A stretch of 64,000 bases of DNA. It comes from Sialis fuliginosa. Its lineage: Eukaryota > Arthropoda > Insecta > Megaloptera > Sialidae. The DNA is taken from the NCBI GenBank assembly GCA_961205875.1, contig OY540812.1, positions 35,287,098-35,351,097 on the forward strand, given 5' to 3'. The notes beneath the pieces are model-generated. The model ran no database searches and was not told the DNA's origin. It saw only the letters and a program-made list of their open reading frames with translations. Both the position numbers and the translations under genes were made by a program. Shown here in pieces: positions 23,552 through 37,400 of the stretch (its first letter is position 1; each line of letters begins with the position of its first letter).

Positions 23552-24116
23552 CCCACCTCTTCGAAAAACATTTTATAAACGTAACTGTCAAATGTACTGT
23601 ATATGAATACACTTCAAAACTTGGAGGGGCTAATATTTCTGAAACAATGTTTTATGTTTTTATTTAAATTAAATATTTAATATACATATTTATGGATATA
23701 TTCTCGTGGCCACTTTGATGTTATTATAAATATTTTCTTAAGAAAATAAAGTGTTATGTTTCAATTAGGGGTGTACCGGAATTCACAAAAAAAATCCGGC
23801 CGGAACTGGATTTTTTTAAAACATTCTATTTTAATTAATAATAATAATTAAAACAATATATGTATGGTTTTTTACATAGATTATTATCTTAAATTAATAT
23901 TTTATATGGTATTTCTTAAATAGTAGAGGCGTAGAGTCCTACATTAGGTAGATATATTATAAAAAATATTATTTTTTACAAATCTTGTAATTTTTACAGC
24001 TTCGTAAGATCGATTGTTTTAAATTGTTTGCATATCATATGTTCTTTTTGATCGAATCTAATTACATTTCTAGTGTCAAATTATAAATGTGATAAATCAC
24101 AAACAGCATTTATATA

Positions 24117-24440
24117 CAGTGGCGTAGGAATGAGGAGGGGGGGGATTGGGGTTGAAACCCCTCCCGAAATATTCAATGCTCTTAAAATATGCGAAATTAT
24201 TATTATAATTTTGAATTGAATGACCTTTTTTTTGATCATATACTGTACTTAGTCCTATGACTAAAAAAAGAAGAAGAAAAAGGTCTTCAGTTACTGCTTA
24301 TTAATTAATTTTTTTTTTTAATCAAAAGACTAAATACAGTTAACTATATGATCAAAAAAAAGGTCATTCGATTCAAAATTATAATAATGATTTCACATAT
24401 TTTGGGGACCCCCAAGCTTATCCCCCCCCCCCCCCCCGAA
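24117..24440. mobile_element. CAGTGGCGTAG hAT element, right end lost
   Basis: Begins CAGTGGCGTAGGAATG and shares its interior with 10186-10625 (TTGAATTGAATGACC), but the terminal CTACGCCACTG is absent after the C run at 24421. Confidence 0.65.
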
Positions 24441-24698
24441 AATTATTGTATACATTTATATTATAAAAAATATTGTATACATTTTTACAGATAAAAGAAT
24501 GCCTACTACTCGAAATAAAAACACCAATACATTATAGTGCATGTATCATAAACAATACTGCATTATCTTAATACTATTAGCTAAGTTTAGATAGTTTTTG
24601 AAGAAAACATATTTAGGGCTACAGTATTATTAAAAAATTCAGAACAAGTCTTATTTTTACACCATAACAATTGGAAATTTAAAAAAATCTTTGATATA

Positions 24699-27600
24699 CA
24701 GGGAGAGTCATATCAGGTGGAACAAACTTGAACAGTTTATTAAGAAAAAATTTCAAGTAAAAAAGTTCTTATAAACATGTGTCCGGAAATTCTTCGTGAT
24801 GGAGCTACAGACTCTCAAAGATTTTGTTTCAAATTAGTTTTTATTTAATATTTTGAGAACCCATTGTGATACAGTACTTAAATTTGACACCCGCTTTAAT
24901 ATTATACGTGTTATCGATTTCCAGTATCAACCAATGATTATTTAGACCAGGGATATATGGGGCCAGTCCGAACAGTGGGCCCATTGACTTATATCTAGTT
25001 TTTTTTTGTTCTTAATTTTTACTTTTTTATACATACATGTGCGGTTTCAAATAAATAATTTGGTTTGTTATATTTCAGTTTCCGACGCTGATCCATATGT
25101 TGTATGTACGTTGGCGTCGGAAACAATAAAAAGTGTAAAAATGTTAGGAAAACAATTGATTTTTCAAAGAGTGTATATTGAATTTTCAAAGGGGGTTTAT
25201 AAATTTTCCAAGTGTACATATAATTTGATAAATTGTATATATAATTGTAATAAAAGGGTAATACAATTAGAAGAGTATTTTTATTGTCTACATTAGACTG
25301 GTCCACTGAAATCGAAGGAATCAATATTTGATTTATAAAGAATCCTACAATACATGAAATGTACTGTATAATAAAGTATAGTGATTATGAAAAAATTCGA
25401 ACTCGAGATTTCAACGGAATTACACGTTTTGAGTGTCCCTGAATCACGTACGACCATTATCTCAATGACGTCTGTGTGTGTGTGTGTGTGTGTTTGTCTG
25501 TGAACGCTCTACAGCTAAAACGGTAAGACTTGCAGACATGAAATTTCAAACTTAAGGTTTTTGTATACTCTAGATGTGCACCTCTTATTTTTGAAAATCA
25601 TCACTAAACCGGAAACGGATAATTATTGATGTCAATTTTTGAATTTTTCGAATTATTTTTGTAACGGTGCGCAGTAGAAAAAAATGATTTAGATTAAGGT
25701 TATAGAAAATGCTCTTATCTTTATGTTCTGTTTATTCCGCCTCCAAAATTTTTTTTTAGGAAATAATCGATTTTCTTTAATTTTTTGCATTATTTTTAAA
25801 CGCTACGTATTAGAAAAAAATATTTTAGATACAAGTTATAGAGAATATTATTATATATAATTTATGTTCTTTTCTTTTTTTTGTATCTTTTTTGAATTAA
25901 CCAATAAATAATAATTTTAGTTTTTATTTAAAATTAATTTTAATAATGTTTGAATAATCCAGTTACCTATGAAATTAAAAGCATTTTTTCTTACAACTTA
26001 ATATTAAATATATAAAACGTGTTGAACTGTTGAAATATCAAACAAATAAGAAACCATTGACAAAACAACATTTTTTTTAGACAGGAAAACTATTATAACG
26101 AATTATAATAAAAACGTTTGAAATAAAATCACAGAATAGAATTAAAATATATCTCGAACATTCACAAAAACAACAATTAATGTAATGTAGTTAATTATAT
26201 TCAATTTCTTAGCAGAAAGTGTTAACTTATGTAATTTTTTCTGTATCATGATGTATAAAAAAGTCTTGTGCCGACCAGGGCAGTTTATTTTTCTAAAACA
26301 ATCAGTTTTTCTCCAGAGCAGTCGCTCAGCCTTCTTCCCTAAAGCCAGCATTGCTGTTATACATTAACAAAATAAGCATCGAATTTTAATAAATATAAAA
26401 TTTTTAAACATCAAGTAAGTATTATTTTTCCCAAAGCCTACTTGACTTTTTAATATTGCACTCGAGTGATTGTTGTAGTTTTCCATGGCAATTGTGATTT
26501 GTTACGAGTTGTTTTATTATCGAAAATACGAAAAACTTTATGATCATTTTTTAAAGAAAAATTGTTCTACGATTTCAAAATTTTCACTCGATCTTTCTTT
26601 TTATAATCGGTTTAGTATTAATACGTCTTTAAAACTATTAAATAAAAACTAATTTTATAGACCTGATATGCTCTCTAAACATGAATTAGTGAAAATTTCA
26701 CTAATTGCGGACGTGAAGCTGTATTCACTTAACAATCAATGTTTTTAACTTCAAATAAGTGATATTTCGCAAGTTATTTAAGTGATTTAATTTTCACTAA
26801 ATATTTAGTTAATTTACCGATTAAAATAGTGAAATTTTCATCAATTGATTCAGTGAAGCTATGATTCACAAGTAAATTAGTGTAATTTTCACTAAAGCTG
26901 TTATTTACTTCGTAATTAGTGTTTCTAACAATTAATTACTGAAATTTTACTTATTACTCAAGTGGCTCAAATCGTAAGTAAATTATTTTTTTTTTAACTA
27001 TAATTACGTCATGATACTTTTAGTTATAGTCTACCGAATAATTGTTTAATAATAATTTAAATGTTTTAATATTTTTTCACTGTATAAGGTTATTATGATT
27101 TAAATATAATCCTGTGAACTTGAAAAGGTTTATAATGAAATGTAATCTCTTCATTGGTCAGTTATACCGTAATACTATAGAAAATTTTTCCACCTTTGAC
27201 TTGGAATTTTTATAAAGATAGTGCAGACAGGTAAGTAAATACAATTTGATACTCTAACAAAATAATTATCATACTATTATTATTATTATAAAAATACTCT
27301 GTCAATAAATCGATGCTCATTGCTGTCAATCTCTGGCTAGGCAAAACCTAACCTAATTATTAAAAACAATAATTGATTAATTTTTCTTTTGATATTGAGG
27401 TTGTTTTTTTTGATTCAGCAGATATAAAATCATCAAATATTATTCCAAAAACTTAGAGTTTATAACTAGCAATAAATCAATAAAATGCAGTAAATAATTT
27501 ATTTTACCTTAAGTTAAAGAATTAACATTTTCACTAATTCAATTATTAGTTTTGTATCCGGTTCACTTCTAAATAAGTGAAGTCAAGATAGACCATTGCG

Positions 27601-28602
27601 CAGTCGCACAAAGCAAATGCAGAAAAGCTACGACGATGTATACAGAACATTAAAATTTCTCGAAGTTCTTATGTGGTTGGAAATTAATAAACATAAAAGA
27701 CTACAAGCTTTAATAATAGCACTGATTAACAGATTTAAGGCATTCTGCTACTAAAAAATATTGCAGACTTGAGTGTGAAATAATTTCATTTCTTTACCTG
27801 ATTGCGTAAGTATTATTTAAGTTAAAATTTTATTAGAGGTTAGTTTTTATTCACAACAGTTAGCATTTATTTTTCAAAGTTCATATTGTTGTAAATTTTT
27901 TTAATAATTTACAGCGTATGGCTATTTATAAATTTAAGATTGATAAAACGTGATTGAATTTTTATATTATTTTAAGTTTAAAAATTATATTTATCATGAA
28001 TTCAATTATTAGTTTTGTATCCGGTTCACTTCTGAATAAGTGAAGAAGAGACGACAGAACACTTGCGCAGACGCGTGAAACGTATAAGTAACGCTATATA
28101 GTCTTTCGTACTTTATCTTCTAGATTCATTCAGTGAAATACTTGCACTAATGTTTTAAGTAAATTTCACTTATATTTTTGCAACAATACATTGTTAACAT
28201 TTTTTAAATTTTACTAGTATTTCCAGTGAATTCAACTTACAAATTGTTGAAATGCACTTCTAATTTTGTAAAATTCCACAAATTCATTTAGTAATATTTT
28301 CAGTAAACGCAACAGGGATTTTCACTAATTATTGAGTGAGATTGTTAAATTCATATTTTTAGTAAATTTAACTTATCTAATTAGTGATATAATTTCACTA
28401 TTGTAAAAGTGAATTTTATTTTCATTAATTGAAATAGAGAAATTTCAAAGTCACATACCGAATTAATGATATTCTTGTATTCACTAATTCATGAAGTGAA
28501 TATTCACTTATTCTGCGTGGCTCGGTTTTAGCTTTAACAAATAGTGAATATGCACTGCTAATAAGTGAAAAACCACTATTTCATGTTTAGAGAGTGACCC
28601 TG
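24699..28602. mobile_element. TACAGGGAGAGTCA foldback, interrupted near its right end
   Basis: Starts CAGGGAGAGTCATATCAGGT and ends TGACCCTG|TA. The sister copy in the C-D block is 48924-50399, where the right end reads ACCTGATATGACCCTG without interruption. Here 26671-28594 is inserted. It also contains sequence at about 24990-25590 not seen in the sister, including a (TG)n run at 25471-25493. Confidence 0.72.
26671..28594. mobile_element. CTCTCTAAACATGAA element with AGTGAA/TTCACT repeats
   Basis: 1924 bp with perfect inverted ends CTCTCTAAACATGAA. The outer ~350 bp at the left and ~450 bp at the right are packed with short AGTGAA and TTCACT words. The empty site at 50390 implies only a 2-bp TG duplication. 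Two direct copies of about 55 bp (TTTTGTATCCGGTTCACTTC) lie at about 27550 and 28010. No long frame. The superfamily is not clear. Confidence 0.72.
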
Positions 28603-29240
28603 TATAATTAAACAGTTCAATGTCCATAATATAATGACATTTTTGTTAATATTTCATTATGCTTATTTTTTTAAGGTCAATTAATGTTATAATTACAATC
28701 ATACTTTTGCTGCACAAAATGATTAAAAAACGGCATTTGTGTTATGAAATGATTGTTTTCATTAATTTTTTTTTACTAGAGTTGATTTTCAATATTAATT
28801 AGCAAAATACAAAGTATATAAATTAATTATTATATTATATTATTGTCAATATTATATAATAAATAGGGTTGTAGAAAAAATATTGTGTGCACCTCGGGTG
28901 TAAAATGCGTTTTTCGCACTCGTGTGATTGTTAGTTGGCATACACAAATAACTAATTTATTAATTTAATGCAATTCATATGAATGAAAGGAAAAAAATTA
29001 TCGGAATGTGGACAATTTATTGAATATTATTTTTGCATTCGTCAGTAGTTTATTACAATAATCAAAACGTCAAATATCACAGATTTGATATTTAGTATTG
29101 GAATCAAGGTAAACACCACCCAGAAATGTTTTGAATACATTTTTACGAGTCAACTACTGTTCATTTTAGGAGTAAATTGCACATCTTCAATCAGGTTTTT
29201 ACTTTTTGTATACATTCATGAAATATACTGTATAGCAAGG

Positions 29241-29799
29241 CAGTGGCGGTGCGTCAGATGAAGCAAGTGAGGCCAAGCCTCATTTGCTTTATCGACGAAT
29301 AAAAAATAACTATTTATTATATTAAACATAATAAATATGTTAGTATTTATATGTATATGTCGTCATTTTTACTAAAACATACTTATGTTCCTCCTCAATG
29401 TATTATTTAAACATGAAAAAAATCATTTTAAAGCTAATTCTTTACATTTGAGTCAAGTATTTTACTAGCCTCAATAGCACCATTGCAACGCATGAGTGTG
29501 AGAGAGAACAAAAGTAGAGAGGGTAATGCAAATTATAACATACAGCAGAGGCCAAAGTTATATTGCTTTAGCTGTATTTCGCATGCGCAGAGTACATGAT
29601 AATATGTATATTCGTAGTATTAGGTAGTTATATGCGTGCAGAGGCAATATACTTCTTCGATTCAGTTTGTAGTTAATGTTGTAAAATTTTATTTTAAATT
29701 CTGTATAATTGTTAGAGCAAACAATTTTATATTTTATCATTGTTTAAAATACAAGATTTTTTTGGCCTCACTATAGTCATTCTTCACGCACCACCACTG
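29241..29799. mobile_element. hAT element, 559 bp
   Basis: CAGTGGCGGTGCGT / ACGCACCACCACTG ends with a perfect 8-bp duplication TAGCAAGG (29233-29240, 29800-29807). The sister locus near 51091 reads TATAGCAAGGCCATC, the empty site. Confidence 0.86.
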
Positions 29800-30530
29800 T
29801 AGCAAGGTACAAGATAAGTAGGAGAAGCTGGGTCTGGTTGTCACTTTTGCTTCCTCGCAATATCGAAGATACGAGAAATTTTGTGATCGTTTTAAAATGA
29901 GAAAAAAAATGTTCTCCGATTTCAAAATTTTAACTTGATCTTTCCATTTCAGGTCAAGACAAATACTTTTCGTTCCGTGTCTGTCTGTCTGTTCCCTGAA
30001 TTTGACGCAGTCTTGGGACACCCTGTATATTAATATATGATTTTATGTTATTTAGCATTATATTGCGTATTTATCAATTATGAATTAAGTATTACGTTCT
30101 TCTATATGAATCAAACAAAATTTATATCTACGAAGGATCGACGAATAGATTTAATATATTAAGAAATAATCAATTATTTGTAATTCAATATTTTTTTTGT
30201 AATGATGTAATGATCGTCTCTAAGGGGAGGAGGGGGGGGATCTTGCCCAGGGAATATTGTTTAAAAGTACAAGATTTTTTTGGCCTCACTATAGTCATTC
30301 TTCACGCACCGCCACTGTAGCAAGGTATGTTAAAAGTAGGGGAAGCTGGGTCTGGTTCTCACTTTTGCTTCCTCGCCATATCGAAGATACGAGAAATTTT
30401 GTGATCGTTTTAAAACGAGAAAAAAATTGTTCTCCGATTTCAAAATTTTAACTTGATCTTTCCATTTCCGGTCAAGACTTTTCGTTCCTTGTCTATCTGT
30501 CTGTGTGTCTGTTCCCCGAATCCTTGTCAC
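29744..30530. repeat. Direct duplication of ~270 bp
   Basis: The stretch from the hAT right end through GCTGGGTCTGGTT and TTTTGCTTCCTCGC to CTGTCTGTTCCC at 29744-30010 is repeated at 30258-30530. The copy carries the element's right end without the left. Confidence 0.75.
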
Positions 30531-30639
30531 GCGCATAACTCATGATCCGATATGATAGCTCGTAAACTATATAAGCTAGAAACTTGAAATTTTTACTGAA
30601 CATGTAAAATGACATCCTCTAGTAAAATATGTACAAATT

Positions 30640-31130
30640 TATTGAATAAATAATTTTTCAGGGGGGGCAATAAGGAGCTAAAGCTAGATAAAAAAAATAA
30701 AAATAAAAGCAGTATTTTATTCTGTCCCCCCCCCCCTCTAACTCTGTAACTACCGGCTCAAAAAATCTGAAAAAAATTTGGTAACGAGGTTTTGGTGGGA
30801 CTACCAACGACAAATACTAAAGTCAACAATATAATTTTCAATTTTGGAATAATAGGGAGGGGCGTCTTAGAATTTTTTATTTTGATATCTAGGTATGTGG
30901 TATCTCAAAATATAGATCTCAATTAGTAGAACTTGACATTTTTTATATTTTAACTTTAACTTAAAAATGCAAATATGCCGTGACTGAAGGGTTAAAATCA
31001 AAAGATCATTTAACATTTTTTGTTGTATTTTAGGAGACCTATCCAATGACATCCCACTCAATGAGTTAAGTGAAAAAAAATGTGAGTTCACTTTTCAGTC
31101 TATGGGAGGGGGGTCCAAAATAATGTTGAC
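30640..31130. repeat. Inverted relative of the 287-bp tandem repeat at 35.8-36.4 kb
   Basis: Shares GGTGGGACTACCAACGACAA and the purine/C-run section with the repeat units at 35790-36420, in opposite orientation. Non-coding. Confidence 0.6.
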
Positions 31131-32129
31131 AGTGTTCGTTATAATTTTCAGTGAAAGTACTAATTAAAAGCCACATTCTTGAATTTTTTCTGATTTTTAA
31201 AATTGATAGTTTAGAAATTAGCAGTAACTCGACGATATGTGTATTTTGATCTATTTAATTATGAAACCATTTTAATAATTAATATTCTTTATAAAAAGTA
31301 GTTTTGCAAATAGATTATTACCGAATTTTTATGTTTGGATAATTATTTAACTACAATTAATTTAAATAATTCATTTTTCAGATTCCAAAAGCTTCCACAT
31401 GCTGTCTATTGCCTGCTATTAAGTACAAAATAGGATTCTGATTAATTATATTATCGGTAAGAGTTATTTTATCACTGTATAAACCCGTAGAGTGAAATAT
31501 CAAAACATAATTTGAAAATCAGGGTTCCAGAAAAAAAGTTCAAATTACTGAGAGGTCAAAATAATAAGAATTCAAATAACCAAGAGGATGTTAGGAAAAA
31601 ATTCAAATAAACAGAGTTTGACTAAAAGTACGTACATATGTACAACGTGGTCTTTATTTAAAGAGTAATACATATACTATGTACAAATAGGGTTCAATTG
31701 GTACATACACTTATAAAAAATAAGAAAATTAAAATATTAAAGCTACATAAATGTTATTTGTGTATCTAGGTTGTAAAGTAGCTGTTTTCGCACAAGTGGG
31801 AATGTTTATTAGTCGAGGCGCTAACCGACACTAACAATCACACGAGTGCGAAAAACGTATTTTACATCCGAGATGCACACAACATTTTTTCTACAACCCT
31901 GTTTATTATATATTATTAACAATAATATAATATAATAATTAATTTATATACTTTTTACTATGCTATATTATTAATATTAAAATTCAACTCAAGTAAGCTT
32001 TGGACAAAATTTTTAACAGTTCTATTTTCATTAAAATGCGTTTCTTAATTTGTTAGTGTTTAATATAAGATGGATAAGTGGTGATACTGAAAAAGAACAT
32101 AAGTGTGCACCACCAGAGATATCAGAAAC

Positions 32130-33275
32130 TGCAAAGTCGAGAAAAATATTTTAAACTAAAAAACATTATATAAACATGTGTCCGGAAATTTGTCACGAGG
32201 GGGCTACAGCCCTCCAAAGATTTTACTCAAAATTAGTTTTTATTTAATATCTTGAGAACCCATTGTGCTATAGTTATGAAATTTGATACAGGATTTGGTA
32301 TTTATAAGTGTTATCGATATCCAGTATCAACCAATAGTAATTTTGACCAGGGTTGTATGGGCCCAGAAGGCCCGTCAATTTTTATCCAGTATTTTTTGTT
32401 CTTCAATTTTTTCCTGAGTTAATAATTTTAATAAGACTGTATGAGACAAAATACACAAAAATATACTTTGCTCATTTATCATAGGGTAAACCGTTTAGGA
32501 GCAATATCGATGCAAAAGACAGCATGCAGAATTTTACTTAATACAGATGCTTCAAATTAAACAAAATAAATTTATATTCCTGTTCTTTGATTAAAGGTAA
32601 AAAAAAAATCATATACATGTATCATCTAATACGTGTCCTCTTAGACCTATAGCCAGTTCTATTAATGTTGCAAGTAATTTACTAACATAACTTGAAAGCG
32701 ATACTTAAAATGGCTATTTGTTGGTAAGGATGAATTTTTGGAGGTATATTTTTATTATTTATTTCCCTTATTTTTTATCATAGAACAAGAATATAAAAAT
32801 ATTTCTTTGTAATTTGAAGCATCCGTATTAAGTAAAATTCTTCATGCTTTCTTTTACATCGACATTTCTCATAAACGGTTTATCCTATGATAAATGAGCA
32901 AAGTATATGTTTGTGTATTTTGTGCCTTACAATCTTATTCAAATGTCTAATTCAGGAAAAAATTAAAAAACAAAAAAATACTAGATAAAAATCGATGGGC
33001 CCACTGGCCCCATGCAGCCCTGATCTAAATTATAATTGTTCAATACTGGAAATCGATAACACTTATTAATACTAAACCCTGTATCAAATTTCATAACTTT
33101 AGCACAATGGGGTCTCCAGATATTAAATGAAAACTAATTTTGAATAAAATCTTTGGAGGTCTGTAACCCACTAACGAAACATTTCCGGACACATGATTAT
33201 ATAATGTTTTTTGCTTAATATTTTTCTTAATATACTGTTCAAGTTTGGCACGACAGCGCTGAATCACCTTGTATA
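32130..33275. mobile_element. TACAGGGTGATTCA foldback remnant
   Basis: Arms with GTGTCCGGAAATTTGTCACG at the left and the inverted TTTGGCACGACAGCGCTGAA at the right. The left terminus is degraded. Confidence 0.6.
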
Positions 33276-33880
33276 AACATATATATGAAAAATACACATA
33301 ATAACATGAATTGTGCCAAGAAAAAATCCTTAAGGTATTGTTTATAATTTATTTAATTTTATTAATAATTTTTCTAATTTCAATAATTAATATAGTGCTT
33401 AAATTTTAGTAATTTGTTTAATACTATAATACAATAGTATTTATAAAATTCATTTTATAATGTTATTTATAATTATTGAGAGATTAAAATTATCGAGAAT
33501 CGACTGTATTTATATTTGTTCAATGTTTGTAATAAAATAATGTAATTTGAATAAAGATTTGAACTGATTTTGTGATTTATTAATCGTTAAAACTTGTGGA
33601 TTATTATAAGTTAATAAAATATAAACAAATAACCATATGGTAGAAGGCATTACGGTTCAAATATATGTAAGCTGTTTTGTGATTGGTGGATACATTGGGC
33701 TGTATCCTGCTTACTGATTGATGCACCCCGAACTGTCATCGAGTAGTTACACAAAAATAACGTTGAGAGTCGCTTCCATAGACACAGAGAATGAACTGCG
33801 CATCTGACTTGAAAACAAAGCCGTGACAAAAGAATGTTTAGGATATACTTGTCCTTTTTTAAACAGCAGTGTCTATTTCA
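33276..33880. other. Pogo-like right end and unit boundary, no gene
   Basis: TTATCGAGAATCGACTGTA near 33492-33510 matches the right end of the pogo-like element at 54812-58139. Sequence from about 33530 to 33880 is repeated at about 58170-58975 and leads into the 3' flank of the next gene. Confidence 0.6.
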
Positions 33881-34232
33881 TTCTTATTAGAAAAAGAGAT
33901 AGATATACCCCAAACGCCACTGCATTTCTCTCACTGTTTTGGAGAAATGTTTCACCATTATGTTAATACAGAACGCTCAGTTCTGTATATTTATTGTTCT
34001 GTGGTATACTCTACTACTTACTATCCTAATATTACATTAGATTATATTAGATAAAATTACATTTAGATCTTTATATTTTATCGATTTTAGAAATATCAAA
34101 AATCCACAAATAGGTACTTAAAAAGGCACCTGAAAACGAATACACTTTCATCTTCAAAAATATGTATATTAAACCTTTTGATATTTTTATTATTTGACAT
34201 TCCATTTAATAAAAGTATGCAATAATTATTTA

Positions 34233-34497
34233 TTATTTAGTATATTTGTCAACATATGGATGGTTTTTAATATATTCCAAGGCTCTCTGGATCGCTTCTG
34301 GTATTGGAGGAGGCGTAGGCAAATGAGCTCCTTGAGGTTGAAAACCGTTTTCATTAGCTATGTAACTTAATTCTATGAGCGTGCCATCTGGTGCAGTATA
34401 GCTATACGAGCCTGATACTTCTAGCACCGACTTGTCTGGACCTAACTGACGAATATCGCCTTGTTCTTGAACCGATATTCCATTATCCGATTCGAAA
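34233..34497 (-). CDS. Gene C exon 3: RR-1 domain and stop
   Basis: 265 bp, acceptor ACAG above 34497, stop TAA at 34235-34233. Encodes the same 88 residues as genes A and D. Confidence 0.93.
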
Positions 34498-37400
34498 CTG
34501 TAAAAAAAAAGAATATCAATAATCGTATTTTTCATTTAATGCAATTTCAAATTACTTGTTAAGACTACTAATAAGTATCAGGTGGAACAAACTTGAACAG
34601 TTGATTTAGAAAAATATTTTAAGCAAAAAAGTTTAGATGAATGTGTCCGGAAATTCTCTGTGAAGGAACTACAGACCCCCAAAGATTTTACCCAAAATTT
34701 GTTTTTATTTAATATCTGGTTTAATATTAACAGGTGCTATCGATTTCCAATATCAACCAATTATTATTTAGACCTGAGGTGTATAGGGTCAAAGAGCCCT
34801 TCGATTTTTAATTATTTTTTCCAGGGCTTCGAACCGGAACTGAACCGAAAACCAAAAACCGGAAAAACTGTTATGTTTTGCCGGAACGAAAACCGGAACA
34901 GAACCGAAATAGAAATATCGGTTTTTACGGTTCAGTACATGTTAACATGATCTTATTTCCCACTTCAATTGTCATTTGGACTAACATACAAGTAGATACC
35001 ATAAAATGTTCTAAATTATGGTAGAAAATTTTTTTATAAATTAATCACTCGGAGCTGAACCGAAAAGTGAAAAAACCGTTATTTTTTGTGGAACGAAAAC
35101 CGGAACCGAACCGAAATATATTTTTTTACTCGAACCGGAACAAAAACAGAAACGAAAAAAATAACGGTTCGAAGCCCTGATTTTTCCGTTTAGCACTTTT
35201 ATTAGATTATATGACACAAAAAACATAAAAATATACTTTACTGATTAATCATCGGATTAACCGTTTATGAGTAATACGATAGGAAATATAGTACTGAAGA
35301 ATTTCACCTAATACGGATGCTTCTAAAAAAAAGATTATATTTTTATAGGTATAGATACAACTAGTGTAAACAAATTTAACAGTAGATCGAGGATGTAATT
35401 TTAAGCAAAAAATCTTATGGGAATCTATGTCCGGAAATTAGTGTTTATTATTAATTATTATTAGTTATGAAATTTCATACACGGTTTGGTATAGTATAAG
35501 TGTTATTGATTTTCAGTATCAAATAATAATAATTTAGACCAGGGGTGAATTGGGCCAGTGAGTCCACCGAGTTTTATCAAGTAATTTTTTATCTTTAATT
35601 TTTTTCAGAGTTGGGGTCTTGTAGATTATATGATACAAAAAACCACAAAAATATACTTTGTGCAATTGCCATAAAATCAACCGTTTTCGAGAAATATCAA
35701 AAATAATTCGGGCAAGACATACACGAGTGTATGCCATAAGGGTTCCAAAGTACGTACTACGTGAAATGTTTGGAACCACTTACAGGTGCATTTTTAAGTT
35801 AAAGTTAAAATATAAAAAAGTGTCAAGTTCTACTAATTGAGATCTATATTTTGACATACCACATGCCTAGATATAAAAAAAAAATTTATGACGCCCCTCC
35901 CTATAATTCCAAAATTTAAAATTATATTGTTGACTTTAGTATTTGTCGTTGGTAGTCCCACCAAAGCTTCGTTACCAATTTTATTTCAGATTTTTTGAGC
36001 CAGTAGTGACAAGGATAGAGGGGGGGGGGACAAAATGAAACACTGCTTTTAGCCCCCTATATGCGCCATTTTTGAGTTAGAAAAAAAATTAAAAACATGG
36101 TCATGTTCTACGAATTAAGATGTACATTTTGACATATCACATGCCTAGATATGAAAATTAAAAATTTTAATTCTCTTACACTCCTCCCTATTATTCCAAA
36201 ATTTAAAATTATATTATTGACTTTAGTATTTGTCGTTGGTAGTCCCACCAAAACCTCGTTACCAATTTTTTTTTCAGATTATTTGAGCCGGTAGTTACAG
36301 AGTTAGAGGGGGGGGGGACAGAATAAAATACTGCTTTTAGCCTCCTACAGGCGCCATTTTTGAGTTAGAAAAAAAATAAAAATATGGGCATATTCTATTC
36401 ATTGAGACGTACATTTTGACGTGCCACCCGTCTTGGTATACAATTTTTTTTTTTTTTTAGATTTGCTTTAAAGCCTAGTAAAAATTTCAAGTTTCTAGCT
36501 TATATAGTTTACGAGCTATTTAGCTTTGAGTGAAAAGGACGGACGGACGGAAGGACGGATGACAAAGCGATATTAATAGGGTTTCTTCGGAACCCTAAAA
36601 AGAAAGTACTGCAGAATTTTACTTAATACGAATGCTTCAAATTACACTATGTTCCATAATTAAAAATAAGATGTACAGTCACCTGCATTAATGGTCTTGC
36701 AGTTTGTATTTATTTTCGTTTATCACAAACTTAGTAGGCTCCTCCCATTTGATTATTATAATATTTAAATCATTTCTCCATGTATCAAACAAAGACAGAT
36801 ATTTTGAAATTAATTTGCTAGATAAAGAACTACTCTTCGTTTATAATAGGTACTCATATATATTTGTGCAATTAAATTATTATGTAATCTATTGAAAACT
36901 GTATACGTAAATTTTATGGCAATAAATATTTGATATTCCGAATTTTAGTATTTAAATATATTAAACTTGATAGATAAAGATAACCGATGATGTTTGTCTT
37001 TAAATTTGGAATCTGTTGTAGCCTTTAGGGTGCCAGACGAGTTCTGCAGGTGACTGTACCTAAATATAATGTAAATATACCTCCAAAACTGCATTTTTAA
37101 CAAACAGCCATTTATAGTTTCGTTTTTTAATCATGTTAGTAAAATACGTGTAACAGTAATACAACTGGCTATAACTCTATGATGATAAGTATTAGGAGGT
37201 ATATTTATATTATTTTTTTATTTTATTTTTAATTATAGAACAAGAATATAAACTTATTTTGTGTAATTTTAAGCATTCATATTAAGTAAAATTCTGCAGT
37301 ACTTTCTTTTTGTCGATATTTTTCGAAAACGGTTGATTATATGGCAAATGAACAAAGTATAATCTTCTACAGGCTCTCAACTCAGGAAAAAATTCAAGAA

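Larger units (their letters stand above)
28740..32050. repeat. Large block bounded by inverted copies of one sequence
   Basis: The section with GTGTGCACCTCGGGTGTAAA and TTTTTCGCACTCGTGTGATT at about 28790-28945 recurs inverted at about 31785-32000. The same arrangement is seen at about 50570-50800 and 55180-55320/56160-56260. Probably one large terminal-inverted-repeat element or its relics, predating duplication of the unit. Confidence 0.55.

Noticed and set aside
30860..31091. 74-residue frame on the minus strand (MNSHFFSLNSLSG)
   Set aside because: Part of the dispersed 287-bp repeat family; not conserved in the copies at 35.8-36.4 kb.
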